Origin: Dethiosulfovibrio sp.
GTDB taxonomy: Bacteria > Synergistota > Synergistia > Synergistales > Dethiosulfovibrionaceae
NCBI GenBank assembly: GCA_028709985.1
Contig: JAQUTB010000035.1
Span: 1-10,391 of the forward strand
DNA length: 10,391 bases
Direction: 5' to 3'
The translations under genes and the position numbers were made by a program. Shown piece after piece: positions 1 through 5,851 of the stretch. The notes below the pieces were generated by a model. The model made no database searches. It worked only from the letters and a program-made list of their open reading frames with translations, and had not been told where the DNA came from. The number at the start of each line of letters is the position of its first letter. Position 1 is the stretch's first letter.

Positions 1-972
1 GAGGGACATACCGCTCACGCCACCAAGCAGGAGGCTATAGAGGAGACTGAGAGGATGCTGGAGGTCTACCGCCGTATAATGACGGAGGAATTGGCCCTTC
101 CTGTGGTGCCGGGGGTCAAGTCCGATGGCGAGCGTTTCCCCGGCGCTGAGGAGACCTACACCACCGAAACAATGATGAGCGATACCAAGGCCCTTCAGGC
201 TGGGACCAGCCACTTCCTGGGTCAGAATTTCTCGAAGGCGTTCAATATCCAGTTCCAGAACAAAGAGGAACAGATGGAGTTTGCCTGGACCACCAGTTGG
301 GGTGTCTCGACTAGGCTAATAGGGGCTGTGATAATGACCCACTCCGACGACGATGGACTGATTCTTCCGCCCAGAATCGCGCCTAAAAAGGTGGCTATAC
401 TGCCAATAAGCAAGGACGAGGCCAGAGCTGAGCAGGTCCTGCTTCCCAAGGCAAAGGCGCTGGGAGACCTCATCGAGTCGGTTATCGGGCTCCATCATGT
501 CGACGTGGACCGTCAGTTTCACATGAGACCGGGGGATCGTTTCTTCTATCACCTTCAAAAAGGGGTTCCTCTGAGATTGGAGCTTGGAGAGAAGGAGTTC
601 GAGAATGGGGTCGTGAGGGCGGTTCGAAGGGACACGGGCGAGAAGCTGGATCTTCCCTGGGAGGGGCTGGAGATAGCGGTATCCGAGCTTCTTGAGACCA
701 TTCAAAAGGATATGTTCGAGAAGGCGCGAAGCTTCAGGGAGCAGAACACCTATACCGCATCCAGCTTGGATGAACTAAAGGATATCGTCGAGACCAAAGG
801 TGGGTTCGTCAAGGCCTATTTTGGTGGGACAAAAGAGGATGAAAAAGCTATAAAAGAGTCCACTGGGGCTACAGTCCGTTGTTTCCCCTTGGAGGACCAG
901 GGTAAAACTGGCAGGTGTTTTTACACCGGTAAGGAAGGCAGCCGTCTAGCTATATTAGCTAAATCTTATTAA
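1..972 (+). CDS. proS: prolyl-tRNA synthetase, archaeal/eukaryote-type (ProS type 3), 5'-truncated by window edge
   Basis: Class II synthetase that charges tRNA-Pro with proline in the cytoplasm. The reading frame is open from base 1, so the gene enters from outside the window; 323 residues remain and roughly 150 N-terminal ones are missing compared with type 3 ProRS (about 480 residues). The first visible residues, EGHTAHAT, are the motif 2 loop. Motif 3 follows at codons 97-120 (TTSWGVSTR, then a DDDGLILPP stretch) with its ATP-contacting Arg105. The anticodon-binding domain starts near VAILPIS (about codon 130), and the short C-terminal domain ends in the family's terminal Tyr. No bacterial-type editing insertion is seen in the part present. 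The four-Cys zinc site typical of archaeal members is eroded: only Cys306 sits at an expected position (Cys294 is nearby), and the first pair is replaced by YFGGTKED. The stop codon runs directly into a terminator. Family assignment is very secure. Confidence 0.96.
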   Translation, partial: EGHTAHATKQEAIEETERMLEVYRRIMTEELALPVVPGVKSDGERFPGAEETYTTETMMSDTKALQAGTSHFLGQNFSKAFNIQFQNKEEQMEFAWTTSWGVSTRLIGAVIMTHSDDDGLILPPRIAPKKVAILPISKDEARAEQVLLPKAKALGDLIESVIGLHHVDVDRQFHMRPGDRFFYHLQKGVPLRLELGEKEFENGVVRAVRRDTGEKLDLPWEGLEIAVSELLETIQKDMFEKARSFREQNTYTASSLDELKDIVETKGGFVKAYFGGTKEDEKAIKESTGATVRCFPLEDQGKTGRCFYTGKEGSRLAILAKSY

Positions 973-999
973 AAAAAGCCGCCTTAAGGCGGCTTTTTT
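972..999 (+). terminator. Rho-independent terminator of proS
   Basis: Perfect 28-base palindrome: six A, GCCGCC, a TTAA centre, GGCGGC, six T. The GC stem is 978-983 paired with 988-993, followed by a T run at 994-999. It overlaps the last base of the proS stop codon, so termination occurs with essentially no 3' UTR. The symmetric A and T tracts make it potentially bidirectional, although no minus-strand gene faces it. Confidence 0.93.
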
Positions 1000-1014
1000 C
1001 GTCAATAATAAAAT

Positions 1015-1020
1015 AGGGGG
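1015..1020 (+). promoter_or_regulatory. ribosome binding site of the MerR-like gene
   Basis: AGGGGG ends 7 bases before the ATG at 1028, which fixes that start. Only 28 bases separate the proS terminator from this ATG. Confidence 0.7.
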
Positions 1021-1027
1021 TTTTTTC

Positions 1028-1495
1028 ATGGGCGATAAACTGTATCCTTTCAAGGAAATCGCGTCTTTGGCCAAGTTGGGGGAGTCCAGGGCCAGGACGC
1101 TCAGGGATAGATACGAAAATGTTCTCCCTATCGAGGGGGAGGGGCGTAGTAGAAAATACCCCAAAGAGGCGGCGGTCCTGCTGGCTTTTGCGGATAAACT
1201 GGAAAAATCGGGGAAAAACCCGGATGAGGTTATAAGAGAGCTGTCCGCAGGGGCGGGAGTAGCTTCTTCCTCGGATAATAGAATGTCGGAATTGGCGAGA
1301 GTTATCGATCAACTTTCAAGAGAGGTCTTCGAGTTAAAGCGCCGCGATATCTGGTCCAGAAACGAGATTATCAGGCTAAAACGAAATGTGAGATCCTTGA
1401 GCGCAAAGGTGGACCGCCTCTCCGACAAAAAGAGCCTGTGGGAGGAGTTTATAGCAGCTCTAGTCCGATTTTTCGACGATCTGCTTAGCTTTTAA
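1028..1495 (+). CDS. MerR-type helix-turn-helix protein with C-terminal coiled coil
   Basis: Protein of 155 residues. Residues 4-72 fit a MerR-type winged HTH: YPFKEIASLAKL with the following RARTLRDRYENVLP forms the helix-turn-helix, GEGRSRKYPKEA is the wing with its usual R-Y-P pattern, and a helix with AFADKLEKSGKNPDEVIREL follows. A Ser/Gly-rich linker (73-84) leads to a long charged helix at about 86-135 with heptad-like Leu/Ile/Val spacing, probably a dimerising coiled coil. The last 19 residues (LWEEFIAALVRFFDDLLSF) are strongly amphipathic and could contact a membrane or a partner. No effector-binding domain or metal-binding Cys cluster is present, so it is not a classical metal or drug sensor. 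This layout resembles RacA-like or DUF3967-type MerR proteins of Firmicutes, by general architecture only. It lies just upstream of the TAXI operon and could regulate it, but nothing proves this. No promoter of its own is evident. Confidence 0.72.
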   Translation: MGDKLYPFKEIASLAKLGESRARTLRDRYENVLPIEGEGRSRKYPKEAAVLLAFADKLEKSGKNPDEVIRELSAGAGVASSSDNRMSELARVIDQLSREVFELKRRDIWSRNEIIRLKRNVRSLSAKVDRLSDKKSLWEEFIAALVRFFDDLLSF

Positions 1496-1515
1496 AAATA
1501 TGTATACTCTCCGTG

Positions 1516-1544
1516 TTGACAAAAGAACGCTCCTAGCATAACAT
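1516..1544 (+). promoter_or_regulatory. sigma-70-type promoter of the TAXI transporter operon
   Basis: A perfect -35 hexamer TTGACA at 1516-1521 and a -10 TAACAT at 1539-1544 (4 of 6 matches to consensus) are separated by exactly 17 bases. Transcription would start near 1551, about 30 bases before the ATG. It lies in the only gap upstream of the solute-binding protein gene. Confidence 0.72.
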
Positions 1545-1556
1545 ACTTTTTGTTAT
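1538..1556 (+). promoter_or_regulatory. candidate operator: inverted repeat over -10 and transcription start
   Basis: ATAACA at 1538-1543 and its exact complement TGTTAT at 1551-1556 are separated by 7 bases, a size suited to a dimeric HTH protein. The left arm covers the -10 hexamer and the right arm the predicted start point, so a bound protein would be expected to repress. The arms are AT-rich and only 6 bases long, so chance occurrence is possible. Confidence 0.35.
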
Positions 1557-1581
1557 AAAAAAAATTCCTTGGAGGGTTAAA

Positions 1582-2535
1582 ATGTCTCGTAAATCTGTCC
1601 TATCAGTTTTAGCGTCAATTTCGGCGGTTCTGGTCATGGCTAGCTCCTCTTTTGCGGTTCAGTTTATCAACATCGCCACCGCAAGCACGAAAGGAACCTA
1701 CTATCCCGTCGGTGTCGCCATGGCTAAGATATGGAACGACAACATACCGGACTTTAAAGCGGGGGTTCAGACCTCCGGTGGCACTGTCCACAATATTCAG
1801 CTCATGGAGAGCAAGGAAGCGGACGTGGCCTTTATGGACGGAGTCTCGTATCCTGCTTTTATGGGTACCGGTAGCTATGAGGGAACCCCTAAGAAATTTA
1901 TAAGGGCGATGGTACCCCTTTTCCCTGAGGTGGTTCAGCTTATAGTCGCTAAAGACAGTGGCATAAACTCTTTTGACGATTTTAGAGGTAAGAGGATATC
2001 TATAGGCGCAGTTGCCAGCGGAACCGAGGTTATGGCCAGACAGCTTTTGTCCGCTGCGGGAATCGACCCTGATAAGGATATATCTCCTGAAAGGCTCAGC
2101 ATAGCCGATACCGCCAAGGCCTTTGCGGATAAGAGGATCGACGGTGCGGTTTTCGTGGGTTCTCTTGGTGTCCCCGGTGTAGTTGAGATGACCACCTTGG
2201 GGTTGGTCAAATTTATAGATGTGCCAGAAGAGCATCTTAAAAAGGTCCTGGCGGACCTTCCCGCTTGGACTGCCTTCCAGATTCCCTCTGAGACCTACCC
2301 CAACCAGGATAAACCTGTCCAGGGGTACGCCAGCTGGAACATGTTGACCGTCAGGGACGATGTGCCGGAGGATCTCGTCTACGAGATGACCAAGCTCCTC
2401 TACGACAACAAGGCCGATCTTGTGATGGTGGCGGAGAAGATGAGGCTTATGGACCCCAAAAACCTGGATCAGGTTGTCCTCCCCCTTCACCCAGGTGCAA
2501 AGAGGTACTACGACGAAATAGGGGCCTCAAAATAA
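1582..2535 (+). CDS. TAXI-family TRAP transporter solute-binding protein
   Basis: Periplasmic binding protein of 317 residues that captures a small organic solute (in characterised TAXI systems often glutamate or another carboxylate) and delivers it to the TRAP permease. A Sec signal peptide spans residues 1-25: MSRK, a hydrophobic core, and probable cleavage after SSSFA. The mature part opens with the TAXI signature INIATASTKGTYYPVGVAMA (about 29-48), corresponding to the family's I-T-I-G-T-G-S-T-G-G-T-Y-Y-P pattern. SGTEVMARQLL near residue 147 and DGAVFVGSLGVPGV near 188 are further family blocks. GGAGGG at 1571-1576, 5 bases before the ATG, supports the start. The permease gene follows after a terminator-like hairpin, giving the usual binding-protein-first order. 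The substrate cannot be deduced from sequence. Confidence 0.93.
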   Translation: MSRKSVLSVLASISAVLVMASSSFAVQFINIATASTKGTYYPVGVAMAKIWNDNIPDFKAGVQTSGGTVHNIQLMESKEADVAFMDGVSYPAFMGTGSYEGTPKKFIRAMVPLFPEVVQLIVAKDSGINSFDDFRGKRISIGAVASGTEVMARQLLSAAGIDPDKDISPERLSIADTAKAFADKRIDGAVFVGSLGVPGVVEMTTLGLVKFIDVPEEHLKKVLADLPAWTAFQIPSETYPNQDKPVQGYASWNMLTVRDDVPEDLVYEMTKLLYDNKADLVMVAEKMRLMDPKNLDQVVLPLHPGAKRYYDEIGASK

Positions 2536-2551
2536 GCGGTGAAAATCGGAC

Positions 2552-2580
2552 AAAAAGGGAGCTTACGGGCTCCCTTTTTT
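2552..2580 (+). terminator. intra-operon terminator/attenuator between TAXI binding protein and permease
   Basis: GGGAGC (2557-2562) pairs with GCTCCC (2569-2574) around a 6-base loop. A tracts before and a run of six T (2575-2580) after extend the pairing to 11 base pairs and give a classic intrinsic terminator form. Because the permease starts only 22 bases later with no obvious promoter, partial termination here is the likely way to make binding protein in excess of permease. Confidence 0.82.
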
Positions 2581-2601
2581 ATTCTGTCTGCATAGGGGGA
2601 T

Positions 2602-4479
2602 ATGTCCTTGAAGTCTTTGTTGGATAAGTATGGCCCCTTAAGGGGGCGCTTCCTTTTTTTGTTGTTGGTATCGATGTCGGCCTACCATCTTTACTCCGCC
2701 GGATTTGGCCTCTTGCCCACTGAGATCCATCACGCTATCCATCTGACCTTTGCCCTGGTAGCGGTTTACATAGCGTTTCCCCTTATGGGGCATCCAAGCT
2801 GGATAGACTGGATTATGGCCTCTGTAGCTGGAGGAGTATCAGGCTACATAGCTGTCTTTCACGACGTTATCGCACAAAGGGGGGCTATGGTTCAGCCCTA
2901 TGAAGTACTACTGGGGTTGATCATGATAGTGGCAGTGCTCGAGGCCGGTAGGAGGGTAGCAGGCAGGGTTTTGCCCTTTCTCGGTATATTATTCCTTGCA
3001 TACGCTCTTTGGGGTCGGTATGCTCCAGGAATCTTCATGCACAGGGGTTTTTCCTTAAACAGGGTGATTCAACAGATGTATCTCACAACCGAGGGAATAT
3101 ACGGAGTAGCAATAGGGGTGTCTGCCACCTACGTGTTCGTCTTTATCCTGTTCGGTTCTTTCCTCTCGGCTGGAGGAGGGATAAGGCTTTTCAACGATCT
3201 GTCGATGGCCTTAGCTGGATCCGCTCCGGGAGGTCCGGCTAAGGTAGCGGTTCTGGCCTCTGCCCTTTTAGGTACCATAAGCGGTTCCTCCGTAGGAAAC
3301 GTCGCTACGACAGGGGCCATGACCATCCCGATGATGAAAAGAGTAGGCTATGAGGGGAGATTCGCTGGAGCTGTGGAGGCCTGCGCTTCAACCGGCGGCC
3401 AGCTAATGCCACCAATAATGGGCGCTGGAGCCTTTGTGATGACCCAGTTTCTAGGGATTCCCTACCTGGAGATCGCTAAGGCGGCGATTATACCTGCTCT
3501 TCTTTACTATGGGGCAGTGCTCTCGAATGTACACTTTAGGGCCAAGAAAAAGGATCTCGCAGGGGTCGGTCGGGAAGAGATTCCCAGGCTAAGCGATGTG
3601 CTCTTGCGAGATGGTCACTTACTAATACCTATAGCGGTGATAATAGCTATGTTGTTAAAAAACTATACACCTTTGGCAGCGGCTTTTTGGGGGACTGTGA
3701 CGGTGATTCTTTCGGCATCTATCAGGTCACACACAAGGATGTCCTTAGGACAGATTCTGGACGCCATGGCTGATGGGGCTTTCAACGCTCTTTCTGTGGC
3801 TGTTGCCTGCGGTGTCGTCGGTATAGTTGTCGGTGTAGCTACCTTGACGGCTCTGGGGATGACAGTGTCGGTGAACATAATGGATTTAGCCGGCGGCAGT
3901 CTGTTCCTAACCCTGGTGGTCGCTATGGTAGCCTGTCTTGTCATGGGAATGGGACTTCCAACTACAGCAAACTACATAGTCACGAGCACGGTGATAGCTC
4001 CGGCTCTGATGAAGTTGGGGGTACTTCCCTTGGCAGCACACATGTTCGTCTTTTATTTTGGGATCATGGCGGATATAACTCCCCCTGTGTGTCTTGCCTC
4101 CTTTACCGCAGCGGGGATCGCTAAGTCCGATCCGCTGAGGACCGGTCTTACCGCTACCTCGATTGGGATCGTAGCCTATATACTTCCCTTTGCCTTCGTG
4201 TACGACCCACATTTTTTACTCATCGGGGGGGTTGTAGCTTTTTTGTCCGTGTTCGTCGTAGGTATTCTAGGGGTAGTGAGTGTCGCATCGGCAATTCAAG
4301 GGTGGGCCGTAGGCCATATAGGCTTTTGTCTGAGGTCAATCTCATTTGTCTCCGGGCTGGCGGCCTTTTATCCCAATAACGCTGTGCGTTTCGTCGCTGT
4401 GATCTTCATCCTTGTTGTGTGGGGGCTCAGCGGTTTCAGATCGTTTGCGAGGAAAGATATCTTAGCGTCTTTAGAATAA
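2602..4479 (+). CDS. TRAP transporter fused permease subunit (DctQ-DctM fusion, TAXI-associated)
   Basis: Inner-membrane protein of 625 residues that moves the solute from the TAXI binding protein into the cell using an ion gradient. The N-terminal part (about 1-190) has several hydrophobic helices and corresponds to the small DctQ-type subunit; the rest is the large DctM-type subunit with many membrane helices. Family blocks are clear: GGPAKVAVLASALLGTISGS near 208-228 followed by NVATTG, STGGQLMPPIMGAGAF near 265-280, GMGLPTTANYIV near 448-460, and ADITPPVCLASF at 490-501. The C-terminal helices after about 540 are typical of fused permeases. The start is uncertain: the purine tract AGGGGG (2594-2599) is only 2 bases from the ATG at 2602 but 8 bases from an in-frame TTG at 2608, which would remove two residues. 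It probably shares the promoter at 1516-1544 through the hairpin at 2552-2580. Confidence 0.94.
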   Translation: MSLKSLLDKYGPLRGRFLFLLLVSMSAYHLYSAGFGLLPTEIHHAIHLTFALVAVYIAFPLMGHPSWIDWIMASVAGGVSGYIAVFHDVIAQRGAMVQPYEVLLGLIMIVAVLEAGRRVAGRVLPFLGILFLAYALWGRYAPGIFMHRGFSLNRVIQQMYLTTEGIYGVAIGVSATYVFVFILFGSFLSAGGGIRLFNDLSMALAGSAPGGPAKVAVLASALLGTISGSSVGNVATTGAMTIPMMKRVGYEGRFAGAVEACASTGGQLMPPIMGAGAFVMTQFLGIPYLEIAKAAIIPALLYYGAVLSNVHFRAKKKDLAGVGREEIPRLSDVLLRDGHLLIPIAVIIAMLLKNYTPLAAAFWGTVTVILSASIRSHTRMSLGQILDAMADGAFNALSVAVACGVVGIVVGVATLTALGMTVSVNIMDLAGGSLFLTLVVAMVACLVMGMGLPTTANYIVTSTVIAPALMKLGVLPLAAHMFVFYFGIMADITPPVCLASFTAAGIAKSDPLRTGLTATSIGIVAYILPFAFVYDPHFLLIGGVVAFLSVFVVGILGVVSVASAIQGWAVGHIGFCLRSISFVSGLAAFYPNNAVRFVAVIFILVVWGLSGFRSFARKDILASLE

Positions 4480-4510
4480 AAGAGGGAGACCCGTTAGGGT
4501 CTCCCTCTTT
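4479..4510. terminator. bidirectional terminator between convergent permease and decarboxylase genes
   Basis: A perfect 14-base-pair stem, AAAGAGGGAGACCC (4479-4492) with its complement at 4497-4510, closes a GTTA loop. The plus strand ends in TTT and the minus strand continues into TTTTATT, so it can stop transcription from both sides. It fills the 34-base gap between the two stop codons. Confidence 0.9.
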
Positions 4511-4513
4511 GTG

Positions 4514-5698
4514 CTAATCTTCATCGAATATATAGACCTTGGGGGGTTTAAAACCGTTGAAGCTCTCCAATGAGCACGAGTTTACGTATGCACCTGTGGA
4601 GAAGAAATAGAGCCTATCTCCCTCCTCCAGATCCTGGGGCAAAAGGTATTTTGTGTCCTCGTACAGGACGTCCATACTGTCGCAGGTCGGACCTGCTATG
4701 ATGTACTCGCCTACAGGCCCAGTCTTCTCCGAGTATATAGGGTACTTAATCGATTCGTCGATGGTCTCGTAGAGCCCGCCGAACTTTCCCGCGTCGATGT
4801 AGAGCCAGCTGTGTGGGTTGTACGTGTCCTTCTTGGACTTCAAAACCACCTGGCTGACGAGGATCCCGCTGTTCCCGACAAGCGATCTTCCCGGTTCGGT
4901 GATTATCTCCGGCATACCATCCGGGAAGTCCTCGACCAAAAAGCGGGTGATCTCTTTTGTGTACATCTCTAATGTGGCAGTAGGCTGAGTGTAGGGCGCC
5001 GGGAACCCTCCGCCTAGGTTTATCATCTTAAGCGTTACGCCAACCTCTCTTGCCGAGTCGAATAGGTACTTGCACCCGGCTATGGCGCTTCCCCACTGTC
5101 CTATATCCCTCTGCTGTGAGCCAACGTGGAAGGAAAGTCCCCAGGGGATAATGTCCAGTTCCTTGGACATCTGGATGAGCTGGAATATAGTGTCGGGGTG
5201 CGCCCCGAACTTTCTGGAGAGGGACCAATCCGCTCCGCTACACTCCATGAATAGCCTGAAGAACACCTTTGATCCAGGGGCGTTCTTCGCTATCCTTCTC
5301 AGGTCGTCCTCCGAGTCCGTTGCGAACAGCCTGATACCCTTTTCGTAGGCGTAGGCGATATGTTCCGATTTTTTGATGGTGTGACCGTAGCTAAGCCTGT
5401 CTGGCGTAGCTCCTAGTTTCATTATCATGTCAAGCTCCGGGACCGATGCGAAGTCGAAGTTACATCCCTTATCGACCAACATCTTGAGCAGCTTCTCATG
5501 GGGATTTGCCTTTATAGCGTAGTGTATCTTGGCGTAGGGCATGCTCCTTGCGAGGTCATCGTAGTTTTTCTCCACCGCCTTAAGGTCAAGCAGCAGGCAG
5601 GGGGTCTCCTTGTCCGTCAGAAACTCCCTCATTTTTTCGAAGCGCTCCCTGGATATAAATCTATCCAGATCAAAATCGTACTTTTCTGGAGCTGACAT
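4514..5698 (-). CDS. ornithine/lysine decarboxylase, PLP-dependent, alanine-racemase fold (fold III)
   Basis: Cytoplasmic PLP enzyme that decarboxylates ornithine and/or lysine to putrescine and/or cadaverine. With the start at 5698 it has 394 residues. The PLP lysine is K63 in HYAIKANP, the ring-stacking His is H191 in FHVGSQ, the phosphate loop is GGGFP, E268 of EPGRS binds the pyridine nitrogen, and the catalytic pair C339-D340 lies in GPTCDSMDVL; GAYVNS follows. The K-H-E spacings (128 and 77 residues) equal those of eukaryotic ornithine decarboxylase (K69, H197, E274). The block DAGKFGGLYETIDESIKYPI (about 299-318) resembles bacterial dual-specificity lysine/ornithine enzymes as I recall them, so both substrates are possible. 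An upstream in-frame ATG at 5707 directly abuts GAGAGG and leaves no spacing; the ATG at 5698 has a 9-base spacing and is preferred. Diaminopimelate decarboxylase is less likely given the ODC-like C-terminal block. Confidence 0.93.
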   Translation of the reverse strand: MSAPEKYDFDLDRFISRERFEKMREFLTDKETPCLLLDLKAVEKNYDDLARSMPYAKIHYAIKANPHEKLLKMLVDKGCNFDFASVPELDMIMKLGATPDRLSYGHTIKKSEHIAYAYEKGIRLFATDSEDDLRRIAKNAPGSKVFFRLFMECSGADWSLSRKFGAHPDTIFQLIQMSKELDIIPWGLSFHVGSQQRDIGQWGSAIAGCKYLFDSAREVGVTLKMINLGGGFPAPYTQPTATLEMYTKEITRFLVEDFPDGMPEIITEPGRSLVGNSGILVSQVVLKSKKDTYNPHSWLYIDAGKFGGLYETIDESIKYPIYSEKTGPVGEYIIAGPTCDSMDVLYEDTKYLLPQDLEEGDRLYFFSTGAYVNSCSLESFNGFKPPKVYIFDED

Positions 5699-5707
5699 AT
5701 ACACCAT

Positions 5708-5713
5708 CCTCTC
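5708..5713 (-). promoter_or_regulatory. ribosome binding site deciding the decarboxylase start
   Basis: GAGAGG on the minus strand. It touches the first in-frame ATG (5707) but is 9 bases from the second (5698), which favours the shorter protein. Confidence 0.6.
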
Positions 5714-5749
5714 GTTTTAGAGTTGATCCAATGTGGACCAAGCCGGCGT

Positions 5750-5755
5750 ATTTTA
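5750..5755 (-). promoter_or_regulatory. possible -10 element for the decarboxylase gene
   Basis: TAAAAT on the minus strand, 5 of 6 matches to TATAAT, about 50 bases upstream of the start codon. No good -35 hexamer is seen at 16-18 bases, so this is a weak call from position and composition. Confidence 0.35.
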
Positions 5756-5797
5756 CACTATTTCTCTTTTTTGCGATAGGATTTTTTTCAAGTAGCC

Positions 5798-5803
5798 TAT
5801 AAT
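5798..5803 (+). promoter_or_regulatory. -10 element of the helicase-phosphatase operon
   Basis: A perfect TATAAT, 48 bases upstream of the TTG start at 5852 and in the divergent gap. No good -35 hexamer lies 16-18 bases upstream; the nearest, TTGCGA at 5771-5776, is 21 bases away. Transcription would start near 5810 inside the 8-base palindrome CCCTAGGG. Confidence 0.55.
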
Positions 5804-5837
5804 GGTCCCTAGGGCCGGGCCGCGTGGTCCTGATGAC

Positions 5838-5843
5838 GGGAGG
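5838..5843 (+). promoter_or_regulatory. ribosome binding site supporting the TTG start of the helicase
   Basis: GGGAGG with 8 bases to the TTG at 5852. No ATG or GTG lies nearby in frame, so this strong site fixes the unusual start codon. Confidence 0.75.
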
Positions 5844-5851
5844 TTGTTCTT

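Noticed and set aside
1615..2490. Open frame of 291 codons on the minus strand
   Set aside because: It is fully antisense to the TAXI binding protein, has no domain-like sequence or ribosome binding site, and arises from codon bias of the real gene.
5804..5834. GC-rich leader with CCCTAGGG and repeated GGTCC as a riboswitch or attenuator
   Set aside because: Only an 8-base palindrome with no stable extended stem, no T run and too little length for a known riboswitch class.
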